DNA from: Diphasiastrum complanatum
Taxonomy: Eukaryota > Streptophyta > Lycopodiopsida > Lycopodiales > Lycopodiaceae
DNA length: 64,000 nucleotides
Assembly (NCBI GenBank): GCA_029204225.1
Contig: CM055108.1
Span: 14,351,744-14,415,743, forward strand
Reading direction: 5' to 3'
A program made the translations under genes and the position numbers. Of this stretch, positions 53,571 through 64,000 are shown one piece after another (positions within the stretch are counted from its first letter, which is position 1; each line of letters starts with the position of its first letter). Under the pieces are notes generated by a model. The model ran no database searches. It saw only the letters and a list, made by a program, of their open reading frames with translations, and was not told the origin of the DNA.

Positions 53571-54516
53571 CTGCGACAGGAAGAGGAAGAGGAGGAGGAG
53601 GAGGAGGTGGAAGCTACCGGCTATGGAGATCCATCTCCTCCGCGCTCTCTCTCGGAGTCGTGGTAGCTTTACTCTCATGACCGGTTCTGCCATGGATGCT
53701 GCTGCTGCTGCTGCTGCTTGTGCGTTGATCTCTCTCTTTCTCTCCCAACCTGCACTGTTACAGCACCTTTTCTTCTCCGCCAATCTTTCTTTCTGTCTTT
53801 CTTTTGTGGGCTGTGGTTGTCTTCTTTGTTGCCTGGGTTTCTGTTTGGTACTCTTTTGATGTACGCCTTTATTGCTCCTGCCACACGCTGCTGCTTGTTG
53901 TCTATCTATCTATCTATTCATCTCCGGGGAGCACCGCAAGCTGACCGGCTCCTAGACGGAAGAGGCACCGCACCCCACAGACTCCTTTCTGGAGTGAGGA
54001 GAAAGAAAGATTCTTTTTGGTTTGGCAGGCTGGCAGCAACTTACGAAGCTGGAGCTTCTCTGTGATCGGAGCAAGCTCATGGGGTTTGAAGCTTTATCAG
54101 GTCTCAGTGTTATGAATGTTTATATGCATAGCGCCAATTTCCGCGTTAGCAGCGGGCGAGCTTTTGATAAAGTTTGGCAGATGAAAGCAGAAAAACAGGA
54201 TCGAGCTTTTAGTCTGATGTGTGATGTTTCTTTCACTAGCTCCGGACGCTGGGCAACAGAGTAGTTTTAAGCGTTATGTCAACTAGATACAAGTTAAGTC
54301 GTGATTCCTGATAGATGCGGCAATCGGAGGATCTGCAATGAGAACTTGGAATTGATATAAGCATGTCGATGGATTTGATTTGCTCAGTCTGTTTTGCTAG
54401 ATTTAACAGCACAAGCTCAACCAATCTGGAAAGTTAATGCGACTTGTACCTGTCTTTCGTCTCATACCTCTCCTGCTTACAGCGATAATAACGTCTTACC
54501 TAAGAACCTTGCAAGC
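53569..54516 (+). other. Probable 5' leader of the F-box gene with upstream ATGs
   Basis: Frames starting with ATG at 53623 (78 residues) and nearby precede the main start. The first has an Ala run from the GCT repeat. They may be upstream open reading frames, or the leader may be spliced. The transcription start is not visible to me. Confidence 0.4.
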
Positions 54517-57067
54517 ATGAGGACGAGACGGGCAAACTACCCGTCTCCCACAGATGGAATCACGTTTAGCATCAGGCCTTCCGTGCAAAAGAGAAGACGT
54601 CAGTCCGTAAAAGACACGGACGAGAGATCCTGCAAGGTCTCTCGAGTATCTCCCTCTACAAAGCCTTTTGTATATGGAATCGACGCCATACCAGATGATC
54701 TGCTTATCGCCATTATCACCTTCGTAGGTTCTACTGCTTCATCACCCGCGGATCTTGTTAACGCAATGCTCACGTAAGTAAATTTTGACTTTTAAGTTTC
54801 GAGGCGCTTCTTTGATTGGTGAATCTTCTTATTTGTGTTCTTTACTATTTCATTTCCTTTTACGAGCAGCATAGCATGTAACTTAATGCATGGCTTGTAA
54901 GCTATGCTGTTGCTTTCAACTATAGACAGTGTAGTGCGACTTATGACCTGAGATAGTTCTAGACATTAAATTTATCAGTCATGTATAAGGCAGGCACTTT
55001 TATTCCTTGGAATGCTAGGATGTTGAATGAGTTACACCTTGAGGGGTGGAATCGTTGTATTTCGTTGTTTTGTTTTAGTAAGATCACAAGGACCTCCAGA
55101 TCTATTGATGGAAGGCGCTTCCCTTGCACTGCTTAGTCCGTGACATCAAAATCAAAGGCACAGAACTTGACCAGCATGTTCCGGAGTCCCAATTTGTGCT
55201 TTATAGATTGCTTTATACCAATATGTACTACAGTCAAGTTATGTTTGCTGGCAGATCTTAGATTACTCATTCTAATCAAAAGCATGAAGCATCTTGAACG
55301 AGTTTGTGTAATTTTATTGCAGATGCCGGAGATTTTGTGCTGCAGCAACACATCCTCAGGTTCTTGCTCGCGCTGCTCTTTCAGCCTTGGCCGTGAAGGC
55401 TAGCAGTTGGTCCGATGGGGCTCATCGCTTCTTGAAGCAGTGTGCGGATGCGGGCAACGTTGAGGCTTCTTACACTCTTGGCATGGTAAGGCTACGATGA
55501 TCGCAAAACCTTTTTCATCGCATTTCTCGTGGTGAAATCTTTTGCATGCTATCTAGTGAGCATTCTGGAACGAAGTAATCTTACAGAAAAAATCCGTACT
55601 CGAAATGGGAAACCGGTAGTTATGCTCTACTACTGAATAAACATACATGCAAGTAAATTTTTCTGGTCTGGTTGCGTTATTTTTCGATGGACGCAATAGA
55701 TGTCCAAGTTGGATACGATTCCTTCTCCAGTATACCGTCTGCATGACCGTTCCATGTTATCTGACTTTCATATCAATTGCAACCACTGAAAACTTACGTG
55801 TTTTAAGTGTAATTATGTCATCCGCCAGAGTCTAAGAATATTTACTTTCAAGACTTATTTTCAAGAACCTCCTCCTAACGTGATGGCTTTGGTTTTGGTT
55901 ATGTTGTTAAGCCAACATCTGCGTGAAGGACGATTATGTGTTTACCCGATGTATCTTAATCTACGAGTTTTGCTGCAGTTTCATTCTCAGATATTGGATT
56001 GTCATTAGCAAGAACTTTTATCACTAGGATCGTATTGCTACAATTCACTGAATCGTTATTTGTTGAATCTGACTTCTTTCAAATGATAACCGCTCTTTTT
56101 TCCAAATATCTCCATTCTAAAGGTGTGCCATCTAAAAATATGCCGTCTATTGCACTTAGGTCTTCTACGTTTCAGTGATATTCTAATTTTTTTTGGTTCT
56201 TATTGGTTCCAGATTCGATTTTACTGTCTATCCAACAAAGGCGGTGGTGCATCTCTTATGGCCAAGGCGGCTATGGCTTCACACTCCTTTGCTCTTCACT
56301 CGCTTGCAATTATCCAGTTCAATGGAAGCGGTGGTACACGGAAAGACAAAGATCTAAAAGCTGGAGTTGCCTTGTGCGCACGTGCAGCTTCTTTAGGTCA
56401 CGTAGATGCCATGCGTGAGCTTGGCCACTGCCTGCAGGATGGTTATGGCGTTGTAAAAAATGTGCCTGAAGGTCGGCGCCTTCTACTAGAAGCTAACGCG
56501 AGAGAAGCAGCAGCAGCAGTGGCATCTTCCCCGCAGAGTTTTGTGGAAGTCTTGCAGACATCTGTGAATATCAGGGGTGTAAGTTGTCCTCATCATCGTA
56601 TGCCTCTCCAGTCTGTGTTTGACAAGGCTGATGCCATCATTCAAAGAGCATTTCTAGATCATGCAGGAATTTTGGTGGGGGATAGTACAGATCGCCATCC
56701 CGTTTTACGACTCTTTCAGAGTGGTGGATGTTCTCTTCTGAGTGACTTTGGGTGCAATGTTCCTCCACCTAAGCTCCATGTTGCCAACAGTTTCTTGGTG
56801 GATTGGTTTGGTGTTCACCCCCCGGGCTGTGGTTTGAGGTTGTGCTCCCATGCTAACTGTGGGAGACCTGAAACTCGAAAGCATGAGTTTAGAAGATGCT
56901 CTGCTTGTGGTACCGTGAACTACTGTTCGCGAGCTTGCCAAGCTCTTGACTGGAAAATCCGGCACAAGTATGATTGCAGCCCTGTTGCTGACTGGGGGGA
57001 GAGAGAGGATAATTTGGTTGCGGTTGATGGCAATGAAGCTGCTTTTGAAGACATGGATGATTCCTGA
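54517..57067 (+). CDS. F-box protein with Sel1-like repeats and MYND zinc finger
   Basis: Exons 54517-54773, 55323-55485 and 56213-57067 join to 1275 nt, 424 residues. GT-AG introns of 549 and 727 bp fit in phase. The protein matches the plant family of Arabidopsis At1g67340 and At5g50450. It begins MRTRRANYPSP, as those proteins do with MRTRR. The F-box is about residues 54-95 (IDAIPDDLLIAIITFVG). A helical Sel1-like (HCP) region follows, about 115-220 (ASLMAKAAMASHSFALHSLA, ALCARAASLGHVDAMRELGH). The MYND finger at 351-395 has all ligands: CSHANC, RRCSAC, NYCSRAC, RHKYDC. By family analogy it should serve in an SCF ubiquitin ligase that recruits a target through the MYND finger; the target is unknown. 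An insertion of about 50 residues near 255-310 (VEVLQTSVNI to QSGGCSLL) is longer than I recall in Arabidopsis. Nothing is broken. Confidence 0.94.
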
Positions 57068-59940
57068 TGGTGGTAATTGCCAGATCACCTGGCCTATAAA
57101 TATATATTTTTCTTGACATTGTGTTTTGCTGTATCTTATCATCCTTTTTGACATAGGCCTTGCACAATCGAGCTGTTGATTTGTGTCTGTAGGGAACGTC
57201 ACTCATAATAGATGAGTCATCAAATTCTCCTGCAATGGAGGTCAAGTTAGTGCTCGATTGTCTACCTGTGTTTTCTGTTGTGATTGCCTATTTGTTTTAG
57301 AGTACCGTCCTGGAGGAAAGTAAAATTGGGCAAATAGAAGCTCCACACTACTCCACGCAACGTAGAAGGCACTGGCATTTCCAATGCCAAAAGAAACATT
57401 AAAGATGAGCATTTGAATTGAACCCATTGCATTGATAGAATTTGGCAATGCATTTGCAACAAGAGCTTGAGATAGCATCTAGGGGCAGGCTCTCTATGAT
57501 TGCCTTGTAAGGTTGTCTTGTGCCTGTCTATCCAAGTATATCTTTTGTGCATTTCGTTTGGATGAATTGGCTGAACTAGATTATTGTTGTAAGGTCGCTT
57601 GTTACAACATGGTGGAAAATGAACTGGGAAATAACTATATTCTTATCTGGTTGATATAAATTCCCCCTTCAGCATCTAATGATGTCCCTTTGTAGCATTG
57701 ATTTGGGTTCATTAGATTCCCAACCTATTGTGCCATGGTATCTTAAAGCGATACCATCATGTGAAGCTTAAAGTCTGGTTAAAGTGCAATGATCTCTTCA
57801 TGCATGTGGCTTAGGAGAACATTCCCCACAGCTAAAAAGGGAACTAAAAAACTGATTCGAACAGGTGAGCTGTCTTACTAACTTGGCAATGCTTAGGAAC
57901 CTGAGAATGAAAAACTTGCCCCCTATTTCATCTTTCCGTTCCATATTTTTATCCTCGCTAATTATGTGTGTGTGGTCTATAAGTGCAAATTCTAATAACC
58001 ATGTTGGATATCATCATGGTACTCTAGCTATAAGATTGATATTTGTTTCATAGGACATCCATACGTTAAGCCTTACCTCCAGTCGATGTATATATTGTGG
58101 TGGATCATTAGGTAAGGTTAGCAACTGTGTTAAAGCTACACAAAGGAGTTCTCCAGTGTAACAAGGGATTGAAAATCTAAAGATATTATATATGAACTAG
58201 TTAGATTTGTTATGCACGTGCTTGCACTACTAAGGAGTTGATAAGAATGCATAAAGTGGCTGCATTGTTTTGCCTCTTCCTGGCTTCTATCACACACTCA
58301 AATCTTTTTTTTCTCCTATGCTTTAGTGAATATTCTGAGCTGAAAGGTTTGCATCATATGTAGTTCTATAAACCTGCAGGATGATTCTGATTCACGATAG
58401 CATGAGAAACTTGATAAGGTGAATAATAAGAAGTGTCTAATTGTGTGGAGTAACAAGTGTGTATTATATATTTTCTGAGCATACCAAAGACCTACTTTAT
58501 TTTTAAGGTTCTATTATTTTTTCATACATACTAACAAGTGTTTACAAAGCATTTACTAGTCTCAAGCATCTGTAAGCGTCATAGAAAATTTTAAACACAA
58601 GCCAAGCTTAGACTGTTTACAACCCTTTATTCGCATACAAGAAATTGCACGGCCCATACCCCACATAAAAAGGTACTGGTGGCAAGATCCTTTCTTACTC
58701 TAGCATTTTTCGAAGTTGTTTGTTTCTATAGTTTGTGGAGCTTGATCTAATGAGTTAGATAAGGGAGAAATTGCATCAACCCATCGATTGAACCTTCCTT
58801 TTGTATCACTTTCAAAACTCCTTCAAACAAAAAGAGATCACACACAGTCACTAAAGTTGACCTCTTAATTGCCCTCTCTCCATAGGGAAAAACCTTTGGG
58901 CCTTGATCGATTGACAATTACAAATCCTTTAAAGTAGGGCCTCAAGATGATGCACTTTATTATTGTAGCCTTTGAAACTTCTCCACGCATTGTTACTTGT
59001 ATGCTTTCCCAAACAATCCTGCTACTTGCCATCAAAACTCGTCTTCTCATATGCTCATTAGAACCTAAAAGATTGTAGCTTCCAAACTTTCATCTTGCCT
59101 ATTAATTTGTTTTTGCCTTGTTTAGAGGAGAGCTAGTTTTATCAAAAATTTGATATTTAGGCCCATTCCATTCACGTAATGGATACTTTGTGATTATTTT
59201 GCCTGGTTTTTGAAGATATTAAAAAGCATAATATGCATATGTTTTTTTCAAAGATTTTGCAGTGCACGTTCCAGCTTGCGTGTCAGGTGTTAGCATGTAC
59301 AGGTTGTCACGTGGCAATTTTCGACTAGTCAAAAAAAGAAGTGCTCATTATGCTTTATAATGTACATGTGGAAAACGTCAAAGTATCCATTATGCAATGG
59401 AAGGTGCCGCGGGCACAGGCCATTTTGCCTGTCGCCTAGTATGGCTTTCCAAAATTTTTTAGACTCAATCCCTCTGAGCTTTGGCTAATTTTTTTGAAAA
59501 TCTTTACCACGTAAAATGGCTTGTGCTCGGCCCCTTCCATGTACATTACATGCATGGCAAGTTCAAAATTCAAAATAGAGCTCTTCCACTGGTTCAGGAG
59601 AAAAAATGGGCCTCCCACTCTTTCACCTTAACATGCATTTGTCACTATGTGGCAAATGACATGGCATAGATATGGTTGTCATGTAAGAGCAACTCAAAGC
59701 CATGTTTTGGGCTAGGCAATGACCCTTGGCATGTTAAATTTTATTTAAAATGCTAGCTTGCATTTTGAAGTATTTTAGATCTAGCCTCCTAAAAAATTTA
59801 TTGATTTTTAAAAACTAGGCCCTAGGAATCTATTTATAAGCCATGGATGGCTTTATGACTTGATATTTGAATCAATGGAGTATCTTAAAAAAACAGTCTT
59901 AGAATCATTTTGATGGATTCTATGGCAACTTTATATTAAA
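57068..59940. other. Downstream flank without recognised genes
   Basis: It begins with the 3' UTR of the F-box gene. A 78-residue minus-strand frame (57242-57478) is hydrophobic but unsupported. The rest is AT-rich with short frames only. Confidence 0.5.
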
Positions 59941-59944
59941 AAGT

Positions 59945-61751
59945 AAGTGAATGAAAATAATCTTGATTACTATGGATTCATCACCTTCTTTGATAAAGCC
60001 CTCGGGTTTTTCTATATAGATTTCTTCCTCAATGTAGCCATTGAGGTAGGCATTAGAAACATCTTGGAATATCCTTACTTGAAAAAGCATGCAATAGAAA
60101 TGATAATTTTTATAGTGACCATCTTGGCCATGGGTGCAAAGGCGTTTTCATAATCAAGACCATGAATTTGAGCATATCCTTTGGCACATAGTCTTGTTTT
60201 AGACTTGTTGATAGATCCACCATTGTTGTACTTCACTCGAAACACCCACTTGCATCCAATAACATGCTTGTTGATAGATGGATCCACGAGCGCCCATTAT
60301 TGATGGAAATCAACGTTTCATACTCCTTTGACATGGTTTCAAACCACTCCGTTGATTGGAGTGCATCTTGGACATCTCTTGGATCATCACGAGAGATGAA
60401 AAATGCATGATAAGAGGTGCCATCCTCCACTTGCTTCCCTTTCTCCACATATGTGAGCCTCCTTGGTTCGAGTCTCTCTCTGTCATAGATCTTTTTGGTG
60501 TAATTGCTTGAATATGCTCCTCCTGAAGCCTCAAATACTCCACATCTTGTAGCATCAAGATTGATAATAGAAGAACTTCCATAAGTTGGCTTGATCTCGA
60601 CCCCATCCAAGTTGAGCTTTTGATCTTCATGGAAGATCACATCCCTACTTACAACAATCTTATTAGTAGAAGGAATACAAATTTTATATGCTTTCTTTGT
60701 TGATGAATATACTCCTTTGATAGAACTAGGGTCATCCTTTTTCCTAGTCTCTAAAGGTAGATGAAAAAAGCACGCACAACCAAATATCCTAAGGTAATCT
60801 ACCTTAGGCTTTTCTTATACAACATCTCATATGGTGATTTTCCTCCTAGAGCAAGATTTAGAAGTCTATTACAAAGATAATTTGCCCAAGAAATTGCCTC
60901 TCCCCAAAAATTGTTTGGGAGAGATGCCTCTATTCTAAGAGCATTTGCACGTTTACAAAGAGTTCTATTTTTTCTTTCAGGCCACTCCATTTTGTTAGGG
61001 GGAATATGCACAAGTAAACTCTCTCCTCACTCCCTCTTGCTCACAATAATCATTAAATTGTTGGAGATATATTGTCCAACACCATCACATCTCAAAGCTT
61101 TTAGATTACAAGAGAATTGCTTTTCTACTAAAGCTTTGAATTTAAGGAAGACATCAAACACCATAGATTTGGAAGATAAGAGATACACCCAACAAAATCT
61201 TGTATAATCATCAATAAAAGTAGAAAAGCATGTAGCTTTTCCTTTGTTCTTGAAAGATGCAAAGTGAACATCTGAGTGCTCTAGCTCAAAAGCATGTTGA
61301 TTCTTGATGTTAGATCTTGGAAAGGCCTCCTATGAGATTTGGCAATAGCACAAGCTTCACAAGGTTGAAGCTCCTTTGATATAGTCCAATAGCTTTCCAT
61401 CTTTGACCATTGATGTCATGTCCTTGAAATTGGGATGGCCCAATCTCTTATTCCATAAATCCTCTTGAGAGACCTTGGTCTTGTAGGCAACCTCACAAAT
61501 GTTAGCACTCTCACTAGAATCTAGTTTGTATAATCTCCCAAATCTAGATCCTCTAGCTATCACCTCATCCTCACTCTTGATTATACATGTTTCTTGCTCT
61601 TTTCTTGTACCTTTGGACTTCTTGAAGCACTTGAGGATCCTCCTCAAGTCCTAGTACAATATCCATCACACCTTGGTGACCTCACCTTCCAAATGACAAA
61701 TTGGAAGTGTTCAATCTATCACCTTGCTCCAAGAGAAAAGGCATGGAAGCC
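59945..61751 (-). pseudogene. Ty1/copia element with gag joined to pre-integrase
   Basis: The minus-strand start MASMPFLLEQGDRLNTSN at 61751 is a copia gag start. After about 55 codons it jumps to the pre-integrase (GRLYKLDSSE, LWNKRLGHPNFKDM; 61357-61647). Most of gag and all of the protease are missing. Integrase pieces follow: ERKNRTLCKRANALRIEASLP and NFWGEAISWANYLCNR at 60799-61011, C-terminal linker at 60233-60640. The start of RT comes next (VIGCKWVFRVKYNNGG, AKGYAQIHGLDYENAFAP), breaking off near 59945. Stops and frameshifts are frequent. Confidence 0.85.
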
Positions 61752-62218
61752 ATAATCATGAAAAATTGACTTGTAATGGATCCAAAAACAAGTAGAAATG
61801 TTGCTTCTCTCTCAGAAAATGATTTGATAATGGTGTTCAAACCAAAACCAAATTTAGACCTTGCAACAAATATGTGAGGTCAATCTCACTAGCTATGACA
61901 ATCTCTGTCAATCTAGATCTAGCTTCTCTTAAAAAATGAATCACCACAAGATTTTGATCCAACTTCTTCTAAGCACATGTGAAGCACTCAAAGATATCAC
62001 AAAAGACTCAAATCTACTTGATTTGCATGAAACTATGTGGCTATGGCCTCAAAATCACACTTACACAAGATTGGCAAGCAAAAACATGAGTTTTTTGATC
62101 AAACAAGCTAGATATGAGTCAAACTTGATGTGTCCAACCATGTTGGGTGCCCTACCCACCTGTCTTAAAATGGCTATAACTTCCACAAGACACATCCAAT
62201 TGAGTTGAAACAAATTGT

Positions 62219-63043
62219 TGTTAAAATTGTCAAATTAGAGCTTTTAGATCTAAGTTGATTTGTACATACCTTGATCCCACACATGTGGAGCATGTTCCCA
62301 TGTGTGGATGGTAGTCATAAATGCATCTAGATTTAGTTAGATTGAATTTGTCTTGATTGACTCAAGTATGAACTAGTTGGAAGCTAGTCAAGTAGAAAAT
62401 TGCCATATGGCACCATTTCATTGATTGATAATGCATTCCCATGTGAATGAGACATGGTTCCCACATGTGTATATATTTGGAAAGTATCAGTAGGATTTGA
62501 TCTTGCAAGTTCCTATAAGCTTAAAAAATCGCCTCAAATCAAGCAAAATCATGGTGTGGCAATGGCAACAAGTTAGGATTCAAAGAGGCGGGGGCTTATC
62601 TTGCATTTATTGGTTGATCTAGATGATGTGTCATTCCCCCACACGTGCCAGACCTATTGAGTTAGCACACCAGGTCGAAATGTACTTGATCTATATATAG
62701 ATCATCATTATGAATAAGAGATTTGATGAGAGATCTTGATTTTGAGGCAAAACCTTGTTATTTTCACTATTTGTGTTGTGATTTCTTGAGTTGTATGCTA
62801 TCAATAGGTAATGTACTATAATCTCTGCTCACAGTCCGTACATTGACAGTATTCCACACGTGTGAGGCCGCTCTTGAACTATATTGATCATTTATCAAGT
62901 TGTTCTTGCTAATTAGATGCAATTTTTGATCTAGATCTAGATCTAGACACTAGAATTGAAATTGAACTATCTAATTGACATCCAACACCTCTTGTGGATC
63001 TATTGTAGATCCAATAAAGTTCGTAAATTTAGTAAATTCAACA
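62219..63043 (+). repeat. 5' LTR of a plus-strand copia element
   Basis: Starts TGTTAAAATTGTCAAATTAG, resembling the start of the gag-only element's LTR, and ends AAATTCAACA. The PBS TGGTATTAAAGCC (63044-63056) and AAGTACAAGAGA follow, nearly identical to the sequence after the PBS at 34838. Palindromes of the CACAYGTG type recur inside. Confidence 0.65.
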
Positions 63044-63637
63044 TGGTATTAAAGCCAAGTACAAGAGACTTTGAAAATGATCAATGAACATACCCAAATT
63101 AACAAGTTTTTGAGTGTTTGATCTAATTTTGAGAGGGCGAGCTAGAAGTGAGTGGTAGCATCAAATTTTTTGGTTCAAATTGAGTTTTTGGCTGTAGGTG
63201 TACTGTTCACACGTGTGAATCCGTACTGGACCTGTCTTACAAGTGCCTAACTTTGAATTTGTCCCATATTTTATACACACATCCATTTCTCAAGATTTTT
63301 GGTGCATTGTTTAGATCTAGTTTCATAGTTTCCATATCAATGATTAGATCTTGTAATGAGTCATTGATGTGAATTTTTGGAAGCTTAGATTAGCCCCAAA
63401 AAAAATTCATTTTCAGATCTTGATAGGGAGTGAAAAGTTCTAGGGAGTTGATTGCCAAAAATCATAGATCTAGGGAGTGATTTGCTAGAAATTGGAAGTG
63501 ATCTCATTGTGCCATCAACCAAGCTTTGTGCTAGTTGGATTGGGCCTAGACTAGAAGCATCTTGAGTGCTAGAAGTCTACCTTAGATCATTCCATTGAGT
63601 GAAATCTTTGTGAATTTCAAGTGCTAAATCATTCTTA

Positions 63638-64000
63638 ATGGCATCCATGGGTGGATTTTTGCTAGAAGCCAATTAGAGGCTCACATCCACTAATTATTCC
63701 ATTTGGAAAGTGATGATGGAATCGCTTTTGGTGCTCCATGATCTCTTTGACATTGTCCTAGAAGAGAAAGATGAACCTCTTGGTGGACAAGAGCAAGCTA
63801 GATACAAGAGAAAGCTAGGTTGGCCTTACATTGCATCAAGATGAATGTAGCAATGACCTCTTGAAAGAGGTTTCATCTTGTATCTCGACCAAGGAGGCTT
63901 GGGATTTATTAAAAGGCATTTATGAATCCAATAACACTTCAAGGATACTCATGCTTAGGAATCAAGTGCTTCAAAGCATGAAAGGAAGTGGAGAGAGTGC
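63638..64000 (+). pseudogene. Copia gag, N-terminal part, running off the window
   Basis: From the ATG at 63638 (MASMGGFLLEAN) a stop at 63674 is followed in frame by RLTSTNYSIWKVMMESLLVL. A frameshift near 63810 follows, then MNV-NDLLKEVSSCIS, STKEAWDLLKGIYESNNTSR and RNQVLQSMKGSGES. It is clearly a cousin of the gag at 35643 and belongs to the LTR at 62219-63043. The rest lies beyond 64000. Confidence 0.82.

Noticed and set aside
57242-57552. Two overlapping minus-strand frames downstream of the F-box gene
   Set aside because: One is hydrophobic, but neither resembles a known family and they overlap in different frames.
57730-57765. TGGTATCTTAAAGCGATACC as a PBS or operator
   Set aside because: It resembles TGGTATC at one end only and no LTR end adjoins it.

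Overview
The window looks like nuclear DNA of a land plant. Two genes have ordinary plant-type introns and match plant single-copy families: an endonuclease/exonuclease/phosphatase protein and an F-box/MYND zinc-finger protein. Between them lies a thick layer of Ty1/copia debris whose primer-binding sites are complementary to initiator Met-tRNA. Long GA/CT microsatellites and a DUF7869-type element suggest a non-flowering lineage (lycophyte, fern or bryophyte), but that is a weak inference.

Layout. 1-595: minus-strand tandem array of a miniature LTR element (TRIM) with a tRNA-like module inside each LTR. 596-3545: a copia element whose gag-INT half is inverted against its RT-RNaseH half, then its LTR. 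4330-6642: a second copia family arranged RNaseH-LTR-PBS-gag. 6645-11500: no gene seen. 11558-20691: intact seven-exon phosphatase-type gene with one AT-AC (U12-type) intron and a 6.3-kb intron holding gypsy/LTR remnants. 22611-32210: minus-strand concatemer of one copia family, three differently deleted internal regions separated by single LTRs. 33590-38817: an old LTR interrupted by a 4.5-kb gag-only LTR element with a TTTGC target duplication. 39280-42430: decayed or AT-rich DNA, including a run of 34 G.

42439-48420 is the most unusual part. A minus-strand decayed gene (Lys-rich region, ParB-like domain, adenine/cytosine-N methyltransferase domain) diverges from a plus-strand decayed gene of the DUF7869 type. 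At least 15 copies of the palindrome TATGCTNAGCATA lie in the space between the genes and in the introns of the methyltransferase gene. A near-perfect 78-bp inverted repeat built from the same palindrome sits between the genes. I read this as a decayed mobile element with its own binding or methylation sites.

54517-57067 is an intact three-exon F-box/Sel1/MYND gene with G-box-like sites upstream. From 59945 to the end, two related copia elements lie head to head.

Most retroelement genes are broken by stops, frameshifts or deletions. The two host genes have open frames across all inferred splice junctions. LTR sharing (one LTR between two internal regions) occurs in three unrelated families here, which suggests frequent unequal recombination between LTRs.
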